A DNA stretch of 64,000 nt from Rhodoglobus sp. (GCA_025463515.1 JAODAQ010000027.1:1-64000); one strand, 5' to 3'. Shown: positions 1 through 9,164, counted from the stretch's first letter. The notes: generated by a model not told the origin, from the letters alone. A program made the numbers and translations.

Positions 1-1
1 T

Positions 2-964
2 ACGGGCCAGGCCTTCGACCCGGAGTGGTTCAACCCGGCAGGCGCCTTTACCGATCCGGGCGCCGTGGTGCACGGGGTCCTGCTGGCCCTGTTCATCTAC
101 TGGGGCTGGGACACCTGCCTCGCCCTCAACGAGGAGACCAAGGACCCGGAGCACACTCCCGGCCGCGCGGCGATCCTCTCCACGCTGATCCTGCTCGTCA
201 CCTACGTCGGGGTGACCGTCGCGGCGATGGCCTACGCGGGCCTCGGCTCGAGCGGGCTCGGCCTCGGCAACGAGGACAACGCGGAGGACGTCTTCTTCGC
301 CCTCAAGGACGTGCTGTTCGGCCCCTTCGCGTGGCTGCTCGTCGTGGCGGTGCTCGTCTCGGCGGTGTCGTCGACGCAGACCACGATCCTGCCGACCGCG
401 CGCGGCACGCTGGCGATGGCGGCGTACCGGGCGCTTCCGCGGCGCTTCGGCGTCGTGCATCCCAAGTACCACACGCCGGCGTTCTCGACGATCGTCATGG
501 GCATCGTCTCGACGGTCTTCTACGTCGGGCTGACCATCGTGAGCGAGGACTTCCTCTCCGACACGATCCTGTCGCTAGGCCTCGCGATCGCCTTCTACTA
601 CGCGATCACGGGATTCTCGTGCGTCTGGTTCTTCCGCCGCGAGCTGTTCGAGAACGCCCACAACGTGTTCTTCAAGTTCCTGTTCCCGCTGCTGGGCGCC
701 CTCATGCTGTCTGCGGCCTTCATCTTCTCCGCGATCGACATGTTCAACCCGGACTACGGCTACACGGTCCTGTTCGGCGTCGGCGGCGTGTTCGTGGTGG
801 GCATCGGCTCGCTCGCCGTCGGCATCGTGCTCATGATCGTGTGGTCGTTCTTCGCGCGCTCGAAGCCCTTCTTCCGTGGCGAGGCGCTCAACGAGAAGAC
901 CGAGGTGCTCGTGCCGGAGGAGACGGTGCCGTCGCGGCGCTCGGTCGATGGGGGCCTCGCTTAG
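2..964 (+). CDS. APC-type amino-acid permease, C-terminal part (cut by window edge)
   Basis: This is the 3' part of an integral membrane transporter; the reading frame is open from base 2, so the start lies outside the window. About 320 residues are visible, with roughly seven hydrophobic segments, the short acidic loop motif NEETKDPEHTPGRA after the first one, and a hydrophilic tail. This layout resembles the second half of amino acid/polyamine/organocation (APC) family permeases, which import amino acids or amines with protons. The substrate cannot be told from this fragment. The TAG stop at 962-964 is also the start of the likely -10 box of the next gene. Confidence 0.85.
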   Translation, partial: TGQAFDPEWFNPAGAFTDPGAVVHGVLLALFIYWGWDTCLALNEETKDPEHTPGRAAILSTLILLVTYVGVTVAAMAYAGLGSSGLGLGNEDNAEDVFFALKDVLFGPFAWLLVVAVLVSAVSSTQTTILPTARGTLAMAAYRALPRRFGVVHPKYHTPAFSTIVMGIVSTVFYVGLTIVSEDFLSDTILSLGLAIAFYYAITGFSCVWFFRRELFENAHNVFFKFLFPLLGALMLSAAFIFSAIDMFNPDYGYTVLFGVGGVFVVGIGSLAVGIVLMIVWSFFARSKPFFRGEALNEKTEVLVPEETVPSRRSVDGGLA

Positions 965-967
965 GCT
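962..967 (+). promoter_or_regulatory. -10 box TAGGCT sharing the upstream stop codon
   Basis: TAGGCT lies 6 nt before the GTG start at 974. This TAnnnT hexamer with a 6-7 nt spacer recurs in front of more than twenty genes here and fits leaderless transcription. The first three bases are the permease stop codon. Inferred from spacing and recurrence; no -35 box is obvious. Confidence 0.5.
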
Positions 968-973
968 GTTGGC

Positions 974-2200
974 GTGCCACTGACCAGACGCCAGATCTAC
1001 CGGCGCCGTCGCATCACCGTCTTCGGTGGCGGGCTCGTCGTCCTCGCGACGGCGTTCTACCTGCCGTTGACACTGCTCGCACCGCTCAAGCCCGTGGCGG
1101 CGGCGCTCGAGGCGTACACGCCGCCCGCGGCCGCCCAGCCCGCGGTGGCGTTCCCCGGCTACGGCGCCTCCGGCGTGGGTGCGGTCGGCTACCCCGGAGT
1201 CCTCGCGAGCGCGGGCTCGACCGACCCGCTCCCGATCGCCTCGATCTCGAAGATCATCACGGCGCTCGTCGTGCTCGACGCGCACCCGCTCGCCCTCGGC
1301 GATTCCGGTCCGGACATCACCTTCGGCGATGTCGACCAGGGCTACTACGACGCGCAGCTCGCCGACGGGGGTGTGGTCGAGTCGGTGTCCGTGGGCCAGG
1401 TCATGACCCAGCGCAACGTCATGAACGTCATGCTCATGGAGTCCGCGAACAACTACGCGGAGTCCCTCGCCACCTGGGGCTACGGCTCCGAGCCGGCGTT
1501 CATCACCGCGGCAACCGCGTGGCTTGCGGCGAAGGGGCTCACCAGCACGACCATCGAGGAGCCGACGGGGGTCTCGCCCAACAACCGCAGCACGGTCGCG
1601 GATCTCATCGAGCTCGCGAAGCTCGCCGAGGCCAACCCGGTGATCGCGGAGATCGTCTCCACCCAGACCATGGACGTTCCGGACATCGGCACCATCGAGA
1701 ACCGCAACGGGCTCCTCGGCGTGGACGGCGTCGACGGCATCAAGACCGGCACCCTCGACGAGGCCGGCGCGTGCCTGCTCTTCTCGCAGGAGCACGCGGT
1801 CGGCACGACGACCATCACGGTCGTGGGGGTCGTGCTCGGCGGCCCGGACCACGACACGATCGACGCCGCGATCCGCTCCCTCCTCGCGGAGGTCGACGCG
1901 GGCTTCACCGAGGTCCAGCTCACGACGGCGGGCCAGGAGTTCGCGAGCTACGAGACGCCATGGGGGGATGCCGCGTCAGCAGTCGCGGCGGAGGACGCCT
2001 CGGTCGCGGTCTGGTCGGCCACGCCCGTCACCGTCGACGTGTCGGTGGACGACATCCACCTCGCCGAGTCGGGGTCGGACGTGGGCAAGCTCGTCTTCAC
2101 CGCGGGCACCCAGACGGTCACCGTGCCGCTCGAGCTGTCCGCGACGATCGACGATCCCGGGCCGTGGTGGCGGCTCACCAACCCCGGGGAACTCTTCTAG
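974..2200 (+). CDS. D-alanyl-D-alanine carboxypeptidase, peptidase S11 type
   Basis: A penicillin-binding-protein-type enzyme predicted to trim the terminal D-Ala of peptidoglycan stem peptides outside the membrane. The 408-residue product has an arginine-rich N-terminus followed by a single membrane segment at about residues 15-40. All three serine-acyl-transferase motifs are present: SISK (Ser90, Lys93), SAN (157-159) and KTG (257-259). A beta-rich C-terminal region of about 100 residues follows. The GTG start fits the -10 box 6 nt upstream. The N-terminal anchor, rather than a cleaved signal, suggests a membrane-bound form. Family assignment is firm; the physiological role is inferred. Confidence 0.88.
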   Translation: MPLTRRQIYRRRRITVFGGGLVVLATAFYLPLTLLAPLKPVAAALEAYTPPAAAQPAVAFPGYGASGVGAVGYPGVLASAGSTDPLPIASISKIITALVVLDAHPLALGDSGPDITFGDVDQGYYDAQLADGGVVESVSVGQVMTQRNVMNVMLMESANNYAESLATWGYGSEPAFITAATAWLAAKGLTSTTIEEPTGVSPNNRSTVADLIELAKLAEANPVIAEIVSTQTMDVPDIGTIENRNGLLGVDGVDGIKTGTLDEAGACLLFSQEHAVGTTTITVVGVVLGGPDHDTIDAAIRSLLAEVDAGFTEVQLTTAGQEFASYETPWGDAASAVAAEDASVAVWSATPVTVDVSVDDIHLAESGSDVGKLVFTAGTQTVTVPLELSATIDDPGPWWRLTNPGELF

Positions 2201-2300
2201 GGAATAAGCGGGGTCTTCCCAGTCTCGACCGCTACGCTTGCCGTATCGAGCACCTGCTCATCCGCTGTGGCTGTGAAGTCATTCGACCCTCTGAGGCCAC

Positions 2301-3398
2301 GTGACTACTGCTGCTGCCGAACCTTCTCGCATCATAAAGACCGGCAACCGCGGCCTGCCGAACCCCCTCTCGGAGTTCTCGGCACTGCTGCACACGGTCC
2401 GCGATGCGGGTCTGCTCCGGCGCCGCAAGCGGTTCTACGGCATCACCTTCGGGGTCATCACGACCGCGATGGTCGCGGCCTGGTTCGGTTTCGCGCTGCT
2501 CAACGACACCTGGTACATCCTGCTCATCGCGGGTGCACTGGGCATCCTGTTCACGCAGTACGCCTTCATCACGCACGAGCTCGCCCACCGCCAGGTGTTC
2601 GAGTCGGGCAAGGCCAACGACTTCGGCGGCCGCATCATGGCCGACCTCGTGGTCGGCATCAGCTACTCGTGGTGGATGAGCAAGCACACCCGCCACCACG
2701 GCAACCCGAACACCGTCGACCGCGATCCCGACATCGAGACCGACTTCATCATCTTCCAGGAGCAGAAGGCCCAGGGGCTCACCGGCCTCACGAAGCTCCT
2801 CGCCCACAAGCAGGGCTACCTGTTCTTCCCCGTGCTTCTCCTCGAGGGCATCAACCTGCACCGCCACGCCTTCATGACCGTGTTCTCCAAGGGCAAGGTC
2901 GACAAGCGCGCGCTCGAGATCGTGCTGCTCACGGTGCGCAACGTCGCCTATGTGACGGTGCTCTTCACCTTCCTCCCGATGGGAATGGCGTTCGCCTTCC
3001 TCGGTGTGCAGCTGGCCATCTTCGGCCTCTACATGGGCGCGTCCTTCGCCCCGAACCACATCGGGATGCCCATCCTCGCCAAGGGCTCCAAGGTCGACTT
3101 CCTCCGCCGCCAGGTGCTCACGAGCCGCAACATCAAGGGGGGCCACTTCATGAACCACTTCATGGGCGGGCTCAACTACCAGGTCGAGCACCACCTGTTC
3201 CCGAGCATGCCGCGACCGCACCTGCGCCGCGCGGGCGAGATCACCCGCGAGTACTGCGAGGCCAAGGGCATCCTCTACACCGAGATCGGCCTGCCCGCCG
3301 CCTACGGAACCGTCGTGCGCTACCTCAACGAGGTCGGCCGCAACACGGACCCGTTCGACTGCCCCGCCGCAGGCCGCACGGGCTACGCCGGGATCTAG
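2301..3398 (+). CDS. Membrane fatty-acid desaturase (acyl-lipid type)
   Basis: A di-iron membrane enzyme predicted to introduce a double bond into acyl chains of lipids or acyl carriers. The 365-residue protein has the three histidine boxes of the family: HELAH (92-96), HTRHH (129-133) and QVEHH (about 294-298). Hydrophobic segments lie between them (about 48-90 and 205-250). The third box in QxxHH form is typical of acyl-lipid desaturases such as mycobacterial DesA3-like and plant front-end enzymes. The GTG start is preceded by a 100-bp gap. An electron donor (ferredoxin or flavoprotein) is not encoded nearby. The regiospecificity cannot be read from sequence. Confidence 0.9.
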   Translation: MTTAAAEPSRIIKTGNRGLPNPLSEFSALLHTVRDAGLLRRRKRFYGITFGVITTAMVAAWFGFALLNDTWYILLIAGALGILFTQYAFITHELAHRQVFESGKANDFGGRIMADLVVGISYSWWMSKHTRHHGNPNTVDRDPDIETDFIIFQEQKAQGLTGLTKLLAHKQGYLFFPVLLLEGINLHRHAFMTVFSKGKVDKRALEIVLLTVRNVAYVTVLFTFLPMGMAFAFLGVQLAIFGLYMGASFAPNHIGMPILAKGSKVDFLRRQVLTSRNIKGGHFMNHFMGGLNYQVEHHLFPSMPRPHLRRAGEITREYCEAKGILYTEIGLPAAYGTVVRYLNEVGRNTDPFDCPAAGRTGYAGI

Positions 3399-3480
3399 CT
3401 CCCGGGCCTCACGCTGCCGCCCCACGGTGCTGCCGGGCCTCCCGCTGCCGTCGCCCCGCGCCGCCGCCGCGGAAAGCTGT

Positions 3481-3552
3481 AGCGCGAACCAAGCAACGGG
3501 CCGACCGGGCAGGGCGAAGCCGAGCGCGAACCGAGCAACGGGCCCACCGGGC
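3481..3552. repeat. Two imperfect 30-bp direct repeats
   Basis: Positions 3481-3510 and 3523-3552 are 30-bp copies differing at two bases (core GCGCGAACC, then AGCAACGGGCC). They lie in the 182-bp gap between the convergent desaturase and SGNH genes, where no ORF was recognised. Shorter GGGCCTCnCGCTGCCG repeats sit just before them. Function unknown. Confidence 0.6.
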
Positions 3553-3580
3553 CCCCGGCCGACCGGAAAGTAGCCCCCGG

Positions 3581-4342
3581 CTAATAGCCCGGGCGCTTCG
3601 GCGTGACGTCGTCGCCGGATGACTGGTGCCGCACGCGGCGCAATACCCACGGCACGAGGTACTCACGGGCCCAGCCGAGGTCTTCGGCACGGGCCTCGCG
3701 CCAGCGCCTGGGCGGGAGCGGATCCGGGCGGAACGGCTCGAGTGCGTGGTCGACCGCGAGCGCGTTGAGCACCATCGCGGCGATCGTGTTGTGGCCGACG
3801 GGGGAGAAGTGCAGGCGGTCCGGAGCCCACATCCTCGGGTCGGCGAGCTCGCGAAGCGCCCACATGTCCGCGACGACGCAGTCGTGGCGCTGGGCGATCG
3901 CGCGCAGGTTCTCGTTGTAGATGGCGACCTTCCCGCGCACGCGGTTGAGGACCGGGGTCATCCCGATGTCGGGGCCGTTGAACATCACGACGGTCGCGCC
4001 GTCAGAGCGCAGGCGCTCGATCATCGCCTCGAATCGGCGGGACACATCGTCCGCGTCGGTGCCGGGGCGGATGATGTCGTTGCCCCCGGCCGAGACGGTG
4101 ATCAGGTCGGGCTTGAGCTCCAGCGCGGCATCCACCTGGCTCTCGGAGATCTGCTGGAGGAGCCGCCCGCGGATCGCGAGGTTCGCGTAGGCGAAGTCCT
4201 CGGTCTGCTCGGCCAGCACCTCTGCCACACGGTCGGCCCAGCCGCGGTGCCCTCCCGGGCTCTCGGGCTCGGGGTCGCCGATCCCCTCGGTGAACGAGTC
4301 ACCGATCGCGACGTACCTGCTCCAGGGGTGCTGCTGTGCCAT
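3581..4342 (-). CDS. SGNH/GDSL-type esterase or lipase, active-site motifs intact
   Basis: A serine hydrolase of the SGNH fold, predicted cytoplasmic because no signal peptide is seen. Block I is GDSFTEG near the N-terminus (nucleophile Ser), block III is GGND, and block V is DRLHFSPVGH (Asp and His). The length, about 253 residues, is normal for the family. The ATG at 4342 begins MAQQHPW; an in-frame GTG at 4360 would add six residues, and both have weak ribosome sites. It is convergent with the desaturase. It is a useful contrast to the three degenerate SGNH paralogues at 21-27 kb. The substrate is unknown. Confidence 0.88.
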   Translation of the reverse strand: MAQQHPWSRYVAIGDSFTEGIGDPEPESPGGHRGWADRVAEVLAEQTEDFAYANLAIRGRLLQQISESQVDAALELKPDLITVSAGGNDIIRPGTDADDVSRRFEAMIERLRSDGATVVMFNGPDIGMTPVLNRVRGKVAIYNENLRAIAQRHDCVVADMWALRELADPRMWAPDRLHFSPVGHNTIAAMVLNALAVDHALEPFRPDPLPPRRWREARAEDLGWAREYLVPWVLRRVRHQSSGDDVTPKRPGY

Positions 4343-4488
4343 GACTCCAGCATTACCCACCTCGCACCCTGCCAGCTACCAGACACGGCGGTCGAGGGCA
4401 AGGGGCATCCCCAGAATGAGGGTCTGTGATTGTGTGGAGAAGGCACCGAGACCCGGCGCCGCAGTAAAAGAACGACTGGGAGGTCGTC

Positions 4489-4755
4489 ATGGGAATCATC
4501 GGCTGGATCGTACTGGGACTGGTTGCCGGTGCTATCGCAAAGGCAATCCTGCCCGGCACCCAGGGTGGTGGCTGGATCATCACCCTCATCCTCGGCGTCG
4601 TGGGTGCGCTGCTCGGAGGCTTCATCGGAAGCGCGATCTTCGGCATCGGCCTTGAGGGTTTCTTCTCCATCCAGACTTGGCTGCTGGCCATCGGCGGCGC
4701 GATCGTCGTGCTGCTGATCTACGGCCTCGTCACGCGAGGCAGTCGCAGGGCATAA
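4489..4755 (+). CDS. YeaQ/YmgE (GlsB) family small membrane protein
   Basis: An 88-residue, glycine-rich protein with three hydrophobic segments (about 3-22, 28-50 and 60-82) ending in a short basic tail. This is the size and pattern of the GlsB/YeaQ/YmgE stress-associated (transglycosylase-associated) family, whose molecular function is poorly known. An AGGTCGTC ribosome-site stretch precedes the ATG. It is followed by a strong terminator hairpin and then by a second member of the same family, so this is a tandem paralogous pair with separate transcription ends. Confidence 0.85.
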   Translation: MGIIGWIVLGLVAGAIAKAILPGTQGGGWIITLILGVVGALLGGFIGSAIFGIGLEGFFSIQTWLLAIGGAIVVLLIYGLVTRGSRRA

Positions 4756-4780
4756 CCCTGCGCCAGCGACAACACATCGG

Positions 4781-4810
4781 AAGGGCGGTGGGCTTCGGCC
4801 CCCGCCCTTC
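4781..4810 (+). terminator. Rho-independent terminator-like hairpin
   Basis: AAGGGCGG-GGGC pairs with GCCC-CCGCCCTT around a TTCG tetraloop, followed by TCTGCTGTT. It ends the transcript of the preceding small membrane protein gene. Confidence 0.75.
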
Positions 4811-4910
4811 TGCTGTTGCTGCTCCCTCTGTTGCACGAGCCCCGGGACTGCCACACTGAGGTGCGATTCGCGCCTGCGCGTCGCACCACATCACCTCTTG
4901 GAGTACTCGT

Positions 4911-5180
4911 ATGAGCTTCTTTCCCTTCCTCCTCGTCGGAATCGTCGCCGCCATCGTCGCGAAGCTGATCCTGCGCCGCAAGGTCGGTTGGTTCCTCACG
5001 ATCGTTCTCGGCCTGCTGGGTGCCGCCCTCGGCGCCTGGGTCGCTAGCGCAGTCCTCGGCTACGACGTCTTCGGAGACGGCGGCCTCACCTCACCGCTCA
5101 CCTGGGTCTTCGCGCTCGGTGGTGCCATCGTCGTCCTCCTCATCCAGGGGCTCATCTTCGGCCGTCGCAAGACGAGCTAG
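4911..5180 (+). CDS. YeaQ/YmgE (GlsB) family small membrane protein, second copy
   Basis: An 89-residue protein with the same three-segment, glycine-rich plan as its neighbour at 4489, but starting MSFFPFLLVG and carrying a basic RRK motif at the first cytoplasmic turn. The C-terminus is basic (GRRKTS). The two copies are clearly divergent, so the duplication is old. The ATG follows CTTGGAGTACTCGT, which gives a GGAG ribosome site. A hairpin terminator lies 10 bp after the stop. Confidence 0.82.
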   Translation: MSFFPFLLVGIVAAIVAKLILRRKVGWFLTIVLGLLGAALGAWVASAVLGYDVFGDGGLTSPLTWVFALGGAIVVLLIQGLIFGRRKTS

Positions 5181-5190
5181 ACCACCGGGA

Positions 5191-5216
5191 GGCGGGCGTC
5201 CCTCGGGGCGCCCGCC
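5191..5216 (+). terminator. Hairpin terminator
   Basis: GGCGGGCG (5191-5198) pairs with CGCCCGCC (5209-5216), followed by TTCC. It lies between the small membrane gene and dinB. Confidence 0.7.
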
Positions 5217-5293
5217 TTCCGCATGCCCGGGGCGTCCTTCTGGCCGAGGCACTCCTGGCCGCGCCAGTCGTTGGCAGGTGGCAGGATGACGGC

Positions 5294-6541
5294 ATGGGCA
5301 AGCAGGACGGCACGGGGCGCCACGTCACCCCGGTCGGCGTGGATGACAGCACCGCCACGATCCTCCACGTGGACATGGATGCCTTCTTCGCCTCTGTCGA
5401 GCTCCTCGACCACCCCGAGCTCGTCGGCAAGCCCGTCATCGTCGGCCACCGCTCCGCGCGCTCGATCGTGACCGCGGCCACCTACGAGGCCCGCAAGTTC
5501 GGTGTGAACTCGGCGCTGCCGATGTCGATAGCCCTCCGCCGCTGCCCGGATGCGATCGTGCTCGAGCCGCACTTCGAGCGCTACACCCACTTCTCCTCGA
5601 TGGTCATGACCATCTTCGACGAGGTGACTCCGATCGTGGAGCGCCTCGGCATCGACGAGGCCTTCCTCGATGTGGCCGGCGCGCGAACCGTGTTCGGCTC
5701 GCCGATGCGGGTGGCCGAGCTCATCCGCGCCCGCGTTCGCGCCGAGACGGGGCTCGTGTGCTCGGTGGGCGCGGCATCCACCAAGTTCGTGGCGAAGCTC
5801 GCCTCCGGCCTGTCCAAGCCGGACGGCCTGCTCGTCGTGCCCGCGGACCAGACGATCGCCCTGCTGCACCCGCTGCCGATCGCCAAGCTGTGGGGCGTCG
5901 GCGGCAAGACCGAGGAGAACCTTCGCGGTCGCGGGCTGCACACCATCGGCGACGTCGCGCGCGCGTCCCGCGAGATGCTGCTCAAGGCCGTGGGGGAGGC
6001 CGGCGCCGACCGACTGCACGACTTGGCCTGGGGCATCGACCCGCGGCCCGTGCACACCCGCGCGGAGGAGAAGAGCGTCGGCCACGAGCTCACCTTCGAG
6101 ACGAACATCACCGATCCGGCGATCATCCGCACGGAGCTGCTGCGCATGTCGAACATGGTGGCGGTGCGACTGCGCAATGCGCAGCTCGTCGGCCGCACGG
6201 TCGTGCTCAAGCTGCGGTTCGGCGACTTCACGACGATCACGCGGTCCCGCACGATCGCCGAGCCAACTGACCTGGGCCGGAAGATCTACGAGGAGGTCAG
6301 CGAGATCTACGAGGCCCTCGGCAGGCAGGACGCCCCGATCCGCCTCGTGGGCGTGCGCGCCGAGCAGCTCCAGGACGCCGCCACGGCCCAGCTGGGGCTG
6401 TGGGACGAGTCCGAGGGGTGGCGGGACGCGGAGGACGTGATGGATGCCGCTAGCGCCCGTTTCGGCCGAGGCGCCGTGAAGCCCGCCCGGCTGCTGGGGC
6501 ACTCCGCCCACGAGCGCCCGCGGCTGGGGCAGCGCGACTAG
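5294..6541 (+). CDS. dinB: DNA polymerase IV (Y-family, translesion)
   Basis: A Y-family polymerase for error-prone bypass of DNA lesions. The 415-residue product has the catalytic palm motif HVDMDAFFASVE near residue 25, the second acidic motif GIDEAFLD, the helix-hairpin region WGVGGKTEENL, and a little-finger domain to about residue 350. Near the C-terminus AQLGLWD is a plausible beta-clamp-binding motif (QLxLF-like). About 23 residues precede the first strand, longer than usual, so a later start is possible. No LexA box was found upstream, unlike the imuA locus. Confidence 0.92.
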   Translation: MGKQDGTGRHVTPVGVDDSTATILHVDMDAFFASVELLDHPELVGKPVIVGHRSARSIVTAATYEARKFGVNSALPMSIALRRCPDAIVLEPHFERYTHFSSMVMTIFDEVTPIVERLGIDEAFLDVAGARTVFGSPMRVAELIRARVRAETGLVCSVGAASTKFVAKLASGLSKPDGLLVVPADQTIALLHPLPIAKLWGVGGKTEENLRGRGLHTIGDVARASREMLLKAVGEAGADRLHDLAWGIDPRPVHTRAEEKSVGHELTFETNITDPAIIRTELLRMSNMVAVRLRNAQLVGRTVVLKLRFGDFTTITRSRTIAEPTDLGRKIYEEVSEIYEALGRQDAPIRLVGVRAEQLQDAATAQLGLWDESEGWRDAEDVMDAASARFGRGAVKPARLLGHSAHERPRLGQRD

Positions 6542-6565
6542 ATCTCGACTCCGCTCGATCACCGG
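6541..6565. repeat. 25-bp dispersed repeat, copy 1
   Basis: Bases 6541-6565 (core CTCGACTCCGCTCGATCACC) are an exact inverted copy of 10470-10494 inside dnaE2, and match 12518-12542 with two differences. Here the element sits directly after the dinB stop codon. It is probably a short dispersed palindromic element. Confidence 0.7.
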
Positions 6566-6595
6566 TGTCAGGACCCTCGGGTAAAGTCTCATCAA

Positions 6596-8365
6596 GTGAG
6601 CACCCCCTTCCCGAGCCCGACCGTCGGGACTTTCGCGGCGGAGCACCTCTCACCCTCGTACCCCGAGCGCGCGGCCCGCGGCACCGCCGACAAGCTCCGC
6701 GCCTGGCAGGCCGAGGCGCTCGACGAGTACTTCCTCCGCGAGCCGAAGGACTTCCTCGCGGCCGCGACCCCCGGCGCCGGCAAGACCACGTTCGCGCTCC
6801 GGCTCGCCGTCGAGCTCATCGCGCGCCGCGTCGTCGACCGGGTGACGGTCGTGGCGCCCACCGACCACCTCAAGCGCCAGTGGGCCGATGCCGCCCACAA
6901 AGTCGGCCTGCGCCTGAATCCCGAGTACAACAACGGGGACGGCTACGGCGGCCGGCGGTTCCACGGCATGGCGGTCACCTACGCGCAGGTCGCGGTGCGG
7001 GCATCCCTGCACCGGGAGATCACCGAGTCGGCGCGCACGCTCGTCATCCTCGACGAGGTGCACCACGGCGGTGATGCCCTGAGCTGGGGCGACGCCATCC
7101 GCGAGGCATTCGGCCCCGCCACGAAGCGGCTGTCGCTCACGGGCACGCCGTTCCGCAGCGACCTGGCCCCGATCCCGTTCGTCACCTACGCGCCCGACGA
7201 GAAGGGCATCCGGACGTCGGTCACCGACTACAACTACGGCTACGGCCGCGCTCTCGCCGACGGCGTCGTGCGGCCCGTGATCTTCATGTCCTACGCGGGC
7301 AAGATGCGCTGGCGCACGCGCATGGGCGACGAGATGGAGGCGCGACTCGGCGAGCCGGACACGAAGGACGTCACGGCGCAGGCCTGGCGCACCGCGCTCG
7401 ACCCAAAGGGCGACTGGATGTCCGCCGTGCTCCGCGCCGCCGACCGCCGCCTCACGGAGGTGCGGCACTCTGTTCCGGATGCCGGCGGCCTCGTGATCGC
7501 GACCGATCAGCAGTCCGCCCGCGCCTACGCGAAACTGCTGCGCGACATCACGGGGGAGCCGGCCACGATCGTGCTGTCCGACGAGAAGGAGTCGTCGGCG
7601 CGCATCGAGAGCTTCTCCGAGGGGGAGCAGCGCTGGATGGTCGCCGTGCGCATGGTGTCGGAGGGCGTGGACGTGCCGCGGCTCGCCGTCGGGGTGTACG
7701 CGACCTCGGCGTCGACGCCGCTGTTCTTCGCCCAGGCGGTCGGGCGCTTCGTGCGGGCACGGCGCCGGGGCGAGACCGCGTCGATCTTCCTGCCGAGCGT
7801 GCCGACCCTCGTGGGGCTCGCGGGCCTGCTCGAGCTCGAGCGCGACCACGCCATCGACCGCAAGCAGCAGGACGAGCAGCTGCTCGACGACAGTCTCCTC
7901 GACCAGGAGAACCGCGAGGAGACGACCAGCGAGGAGCTCACCGAGGAGTTCGTCTGGGAGGCGCTCGAGTCGGACGCGAACTTCGACCGGGTGTACTTCG
8001 GCAAGGAGGAGTTCGGGTTCGCCGCCGAGCCCGGGAGCGACGAGGAGCTCGACTTCATCGGGCTTCCGGGCATCCTCGAGCCGGAGCAGGTTCGGGAGCT
8101 GCTCTGGCACCGCCAGCAGCGGCAGTCCCGCCGGTCGGCGGCGAAGCCCACGGAGGAGAAGGAACCGGCGCTCTTCCGCAACCTCAAGGAGCAGCGGAAG
8201 CTCCTCAACGCGCTCGTCGGGATCCGCGCGAAGGGCTCGGGGGAGCTGCACGGGATCATCCACGCCGAGCTGCGCCGCGTCTGCGGCGGCCCGGCGGTCG
8301 CACAGGCCACCGTCACCCAGCTGCAGGCGCGCATCGACTACCTGCGCAAAGGCCTGCGCAGCTAG
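6596..8365 (+). CDS. Superfamily 2 DEAD/DEAH-box helicase
   Basis: A 589-residue ATP-dependent helicase-like protein. Motif I is TPGAGKTT near residue 60, motif II is DEVHH near 152, and motif III is LTGTPFRSD. A helicase C-terminal domain follows, with a VSEGVDVPRL motif and QAVGRFVRARR (motif VI). After about residue 430 come a strongly acidic stretch and a charged C-terminal region of unknown role. The order resembles the type III restriction/UvrB-like SF2 group that occurs as a stand-alone housekeeping gene in actinobacteria. The GTG start follows TAAAGT by 8 nt. The nucleic-acid target is unknown, and no methylase or nuclease partner is adjacent. Confidence 0.85.
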   Translation: MSTPFPSPTVGTFAAEHLSPSYPERAARGTADKLRAWQAEALDEYFLREPKDFLAAATPGAGKTTFALRLAVELIARRVVDRVTVVAPTDHLKRQWADAAHKVGLRLNPEYNNGDGYGGRRFHGMAVTYAQVAVRASLHREITESARTLVILDEVHHGGDALSWGDAIREAFGPATKRLSLTGTPFRSDLAPIPFVTYAPDEKGIRTSVTDYNYGYGRALADGVVRPVIFMSYAGKMRWRTRMGDEMEARLGEPDTKDVTAQAWRTALDPKGDWMSAVLRAADRRLTEVRHSVPDAGGLVIATDQQSARAYAKLLRDITGEPATIVLSDEKESSARIESFSEGEQRWMVAVRMVSEGVDVPRLAVGVYATSASTPLFFAQAVGRFVRARRRGETASIFLPSVPTLVGLAGLLELERDHAIDRKQQDEQLLDDSLLDQENREETTSEELTEEFVWEALESDANFDRVYFGKEEFGFAAEPGSDEELDFIGLPGILEPEQVRELLWHRQQRQSRRSAAKPTEEKEPALFRNLKEQRKLLNALVGIRAKGSGELHGIIHAELRRVCGGPAVAQATVTQLQARIDYLRKGLRS

Positions 8366-8375
8366 GTCATCCGGC

Positions 8376-9164
8376 CTAGAGCGCCGCGCGAACCTCCTCC
8401 TTGAGCGCAACGACCTCCGGATAGGCGTCGAAGAAGCGCAGCTTGTCGCCGATCACCCCGCCCGCGGGCGAGACCTCGTCGTCGAGCACCCATTCGGCGA
8501 ACGACTCGGCGACGTCCTCGTAGGGGTTCGTCGCGGCGTACTCGCTCACGAAGCCGCCCGACACGTGGCGCTCGGCGATCGCGTCGTCCGACTCGTCGAC
8601 GTCGATCTGTCCCGGCCAGAACTCGGACTCCCACGCGTACAGGTACGACGTGGGCAGCGGGCATCCGGTGCCGTCGTTGTAGACGTCGCAGTCGTAGGCG
8701 CCGAGGTTGAGCGGCACCTGGTTCTTGCGGAGGGTGAGGAGGTGGCCGAACTCGTGGATCATGGTGCGGTCGGCCTCCGACGGGCTGTCGAAGCCGGTCG
8801 TGTCGAGAGCGAGGTACTGCTCGCCCGGGTGGAGCAGGTTCGGCTGCATCGCGCCGTCGGTGTTGTCGGATGCCTCGGCGTCGATCGCCACGAACAGCGT
8901 GATCTCGGGGTGGGTCTCGGCGGGGAACAGCTCGGTGAACCGGTTCCACACCGCCTCGTACTTGGACGGGATCGAGCCGATGATCTCGTCGCCCTCGACG
9001 GCGTAGATCCCGAGAACCTCGAGCGTGTCGTCGCCGATGGGATCGCCCAGCGAGGGGTCGTAGCCGCCGGGCTCGACGGTTCGGGGGCCGAGCAGCCCGG
9101 TGCAGCCGGAGAGGGCGAGCAGGGCGGCAAGGGCGAGTGCGATCGGGGCGCGCAGGGATGTCAC
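8376..9164 (-). CDS. Predicted lipoprotein with HExxH metalloprotease signature
   Basis: The N-terminus has a lipoprotein signal peptide with lipobox LSGC (Cys near residue 21), so the mature protein should be anchored outside the membrane. The central IHEFGHLL is a zinc-binding HExxH motif. About 85 residues later NPYEDVAESFAEW supplies a plausible third ligand or catalytic glutamate, a spacing seen in putative zinc peptidases. Two cysteines (CDVYNDGTGC) may form a disulfide. The GTG start fits TAAGCT 6 nt upstream. It converges with the helicase across 10 bp. Peptidase activity is inferred only. Confidence 0.75.
   Translation of the reverse strand: MTSLRAPIALALAALLALSGCTGLLGPRTVEPGGYDPSLGDPIGDDTLEVLGIYAVEGDEIIGSIPSKYEAVWNRFTELFPAETHPEITLFVAIDAEASDNTDGAMQPNLLHPGEQYLALDTTGFDSPSEADRTMIHEFGHLLTLRKNQVPLNLGAYDCDVYNDGTGCPLPTSYLYAWESEFWPGQIDVDESDDAIAERHVSGGFVSEYAATNPYEDVAESFAEWVLDDEVSPAGGVIGDKLRFFDAYPEVVALKEEVRAAL

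Noticed and set aside
25-2304. A 759-residue open frame across the permease and carboxypeptidase
   Set aside because: Arg/Pro-rich, low-complexity translation in another frame of two clear genes. Typical GC-rich shadow.
2232-3650. A 472-residue open frame antisense to the desaturase
   Set aside because: Overlaps the desaturase, which has all three His boxes. The antisense translation has no recognisable motif.
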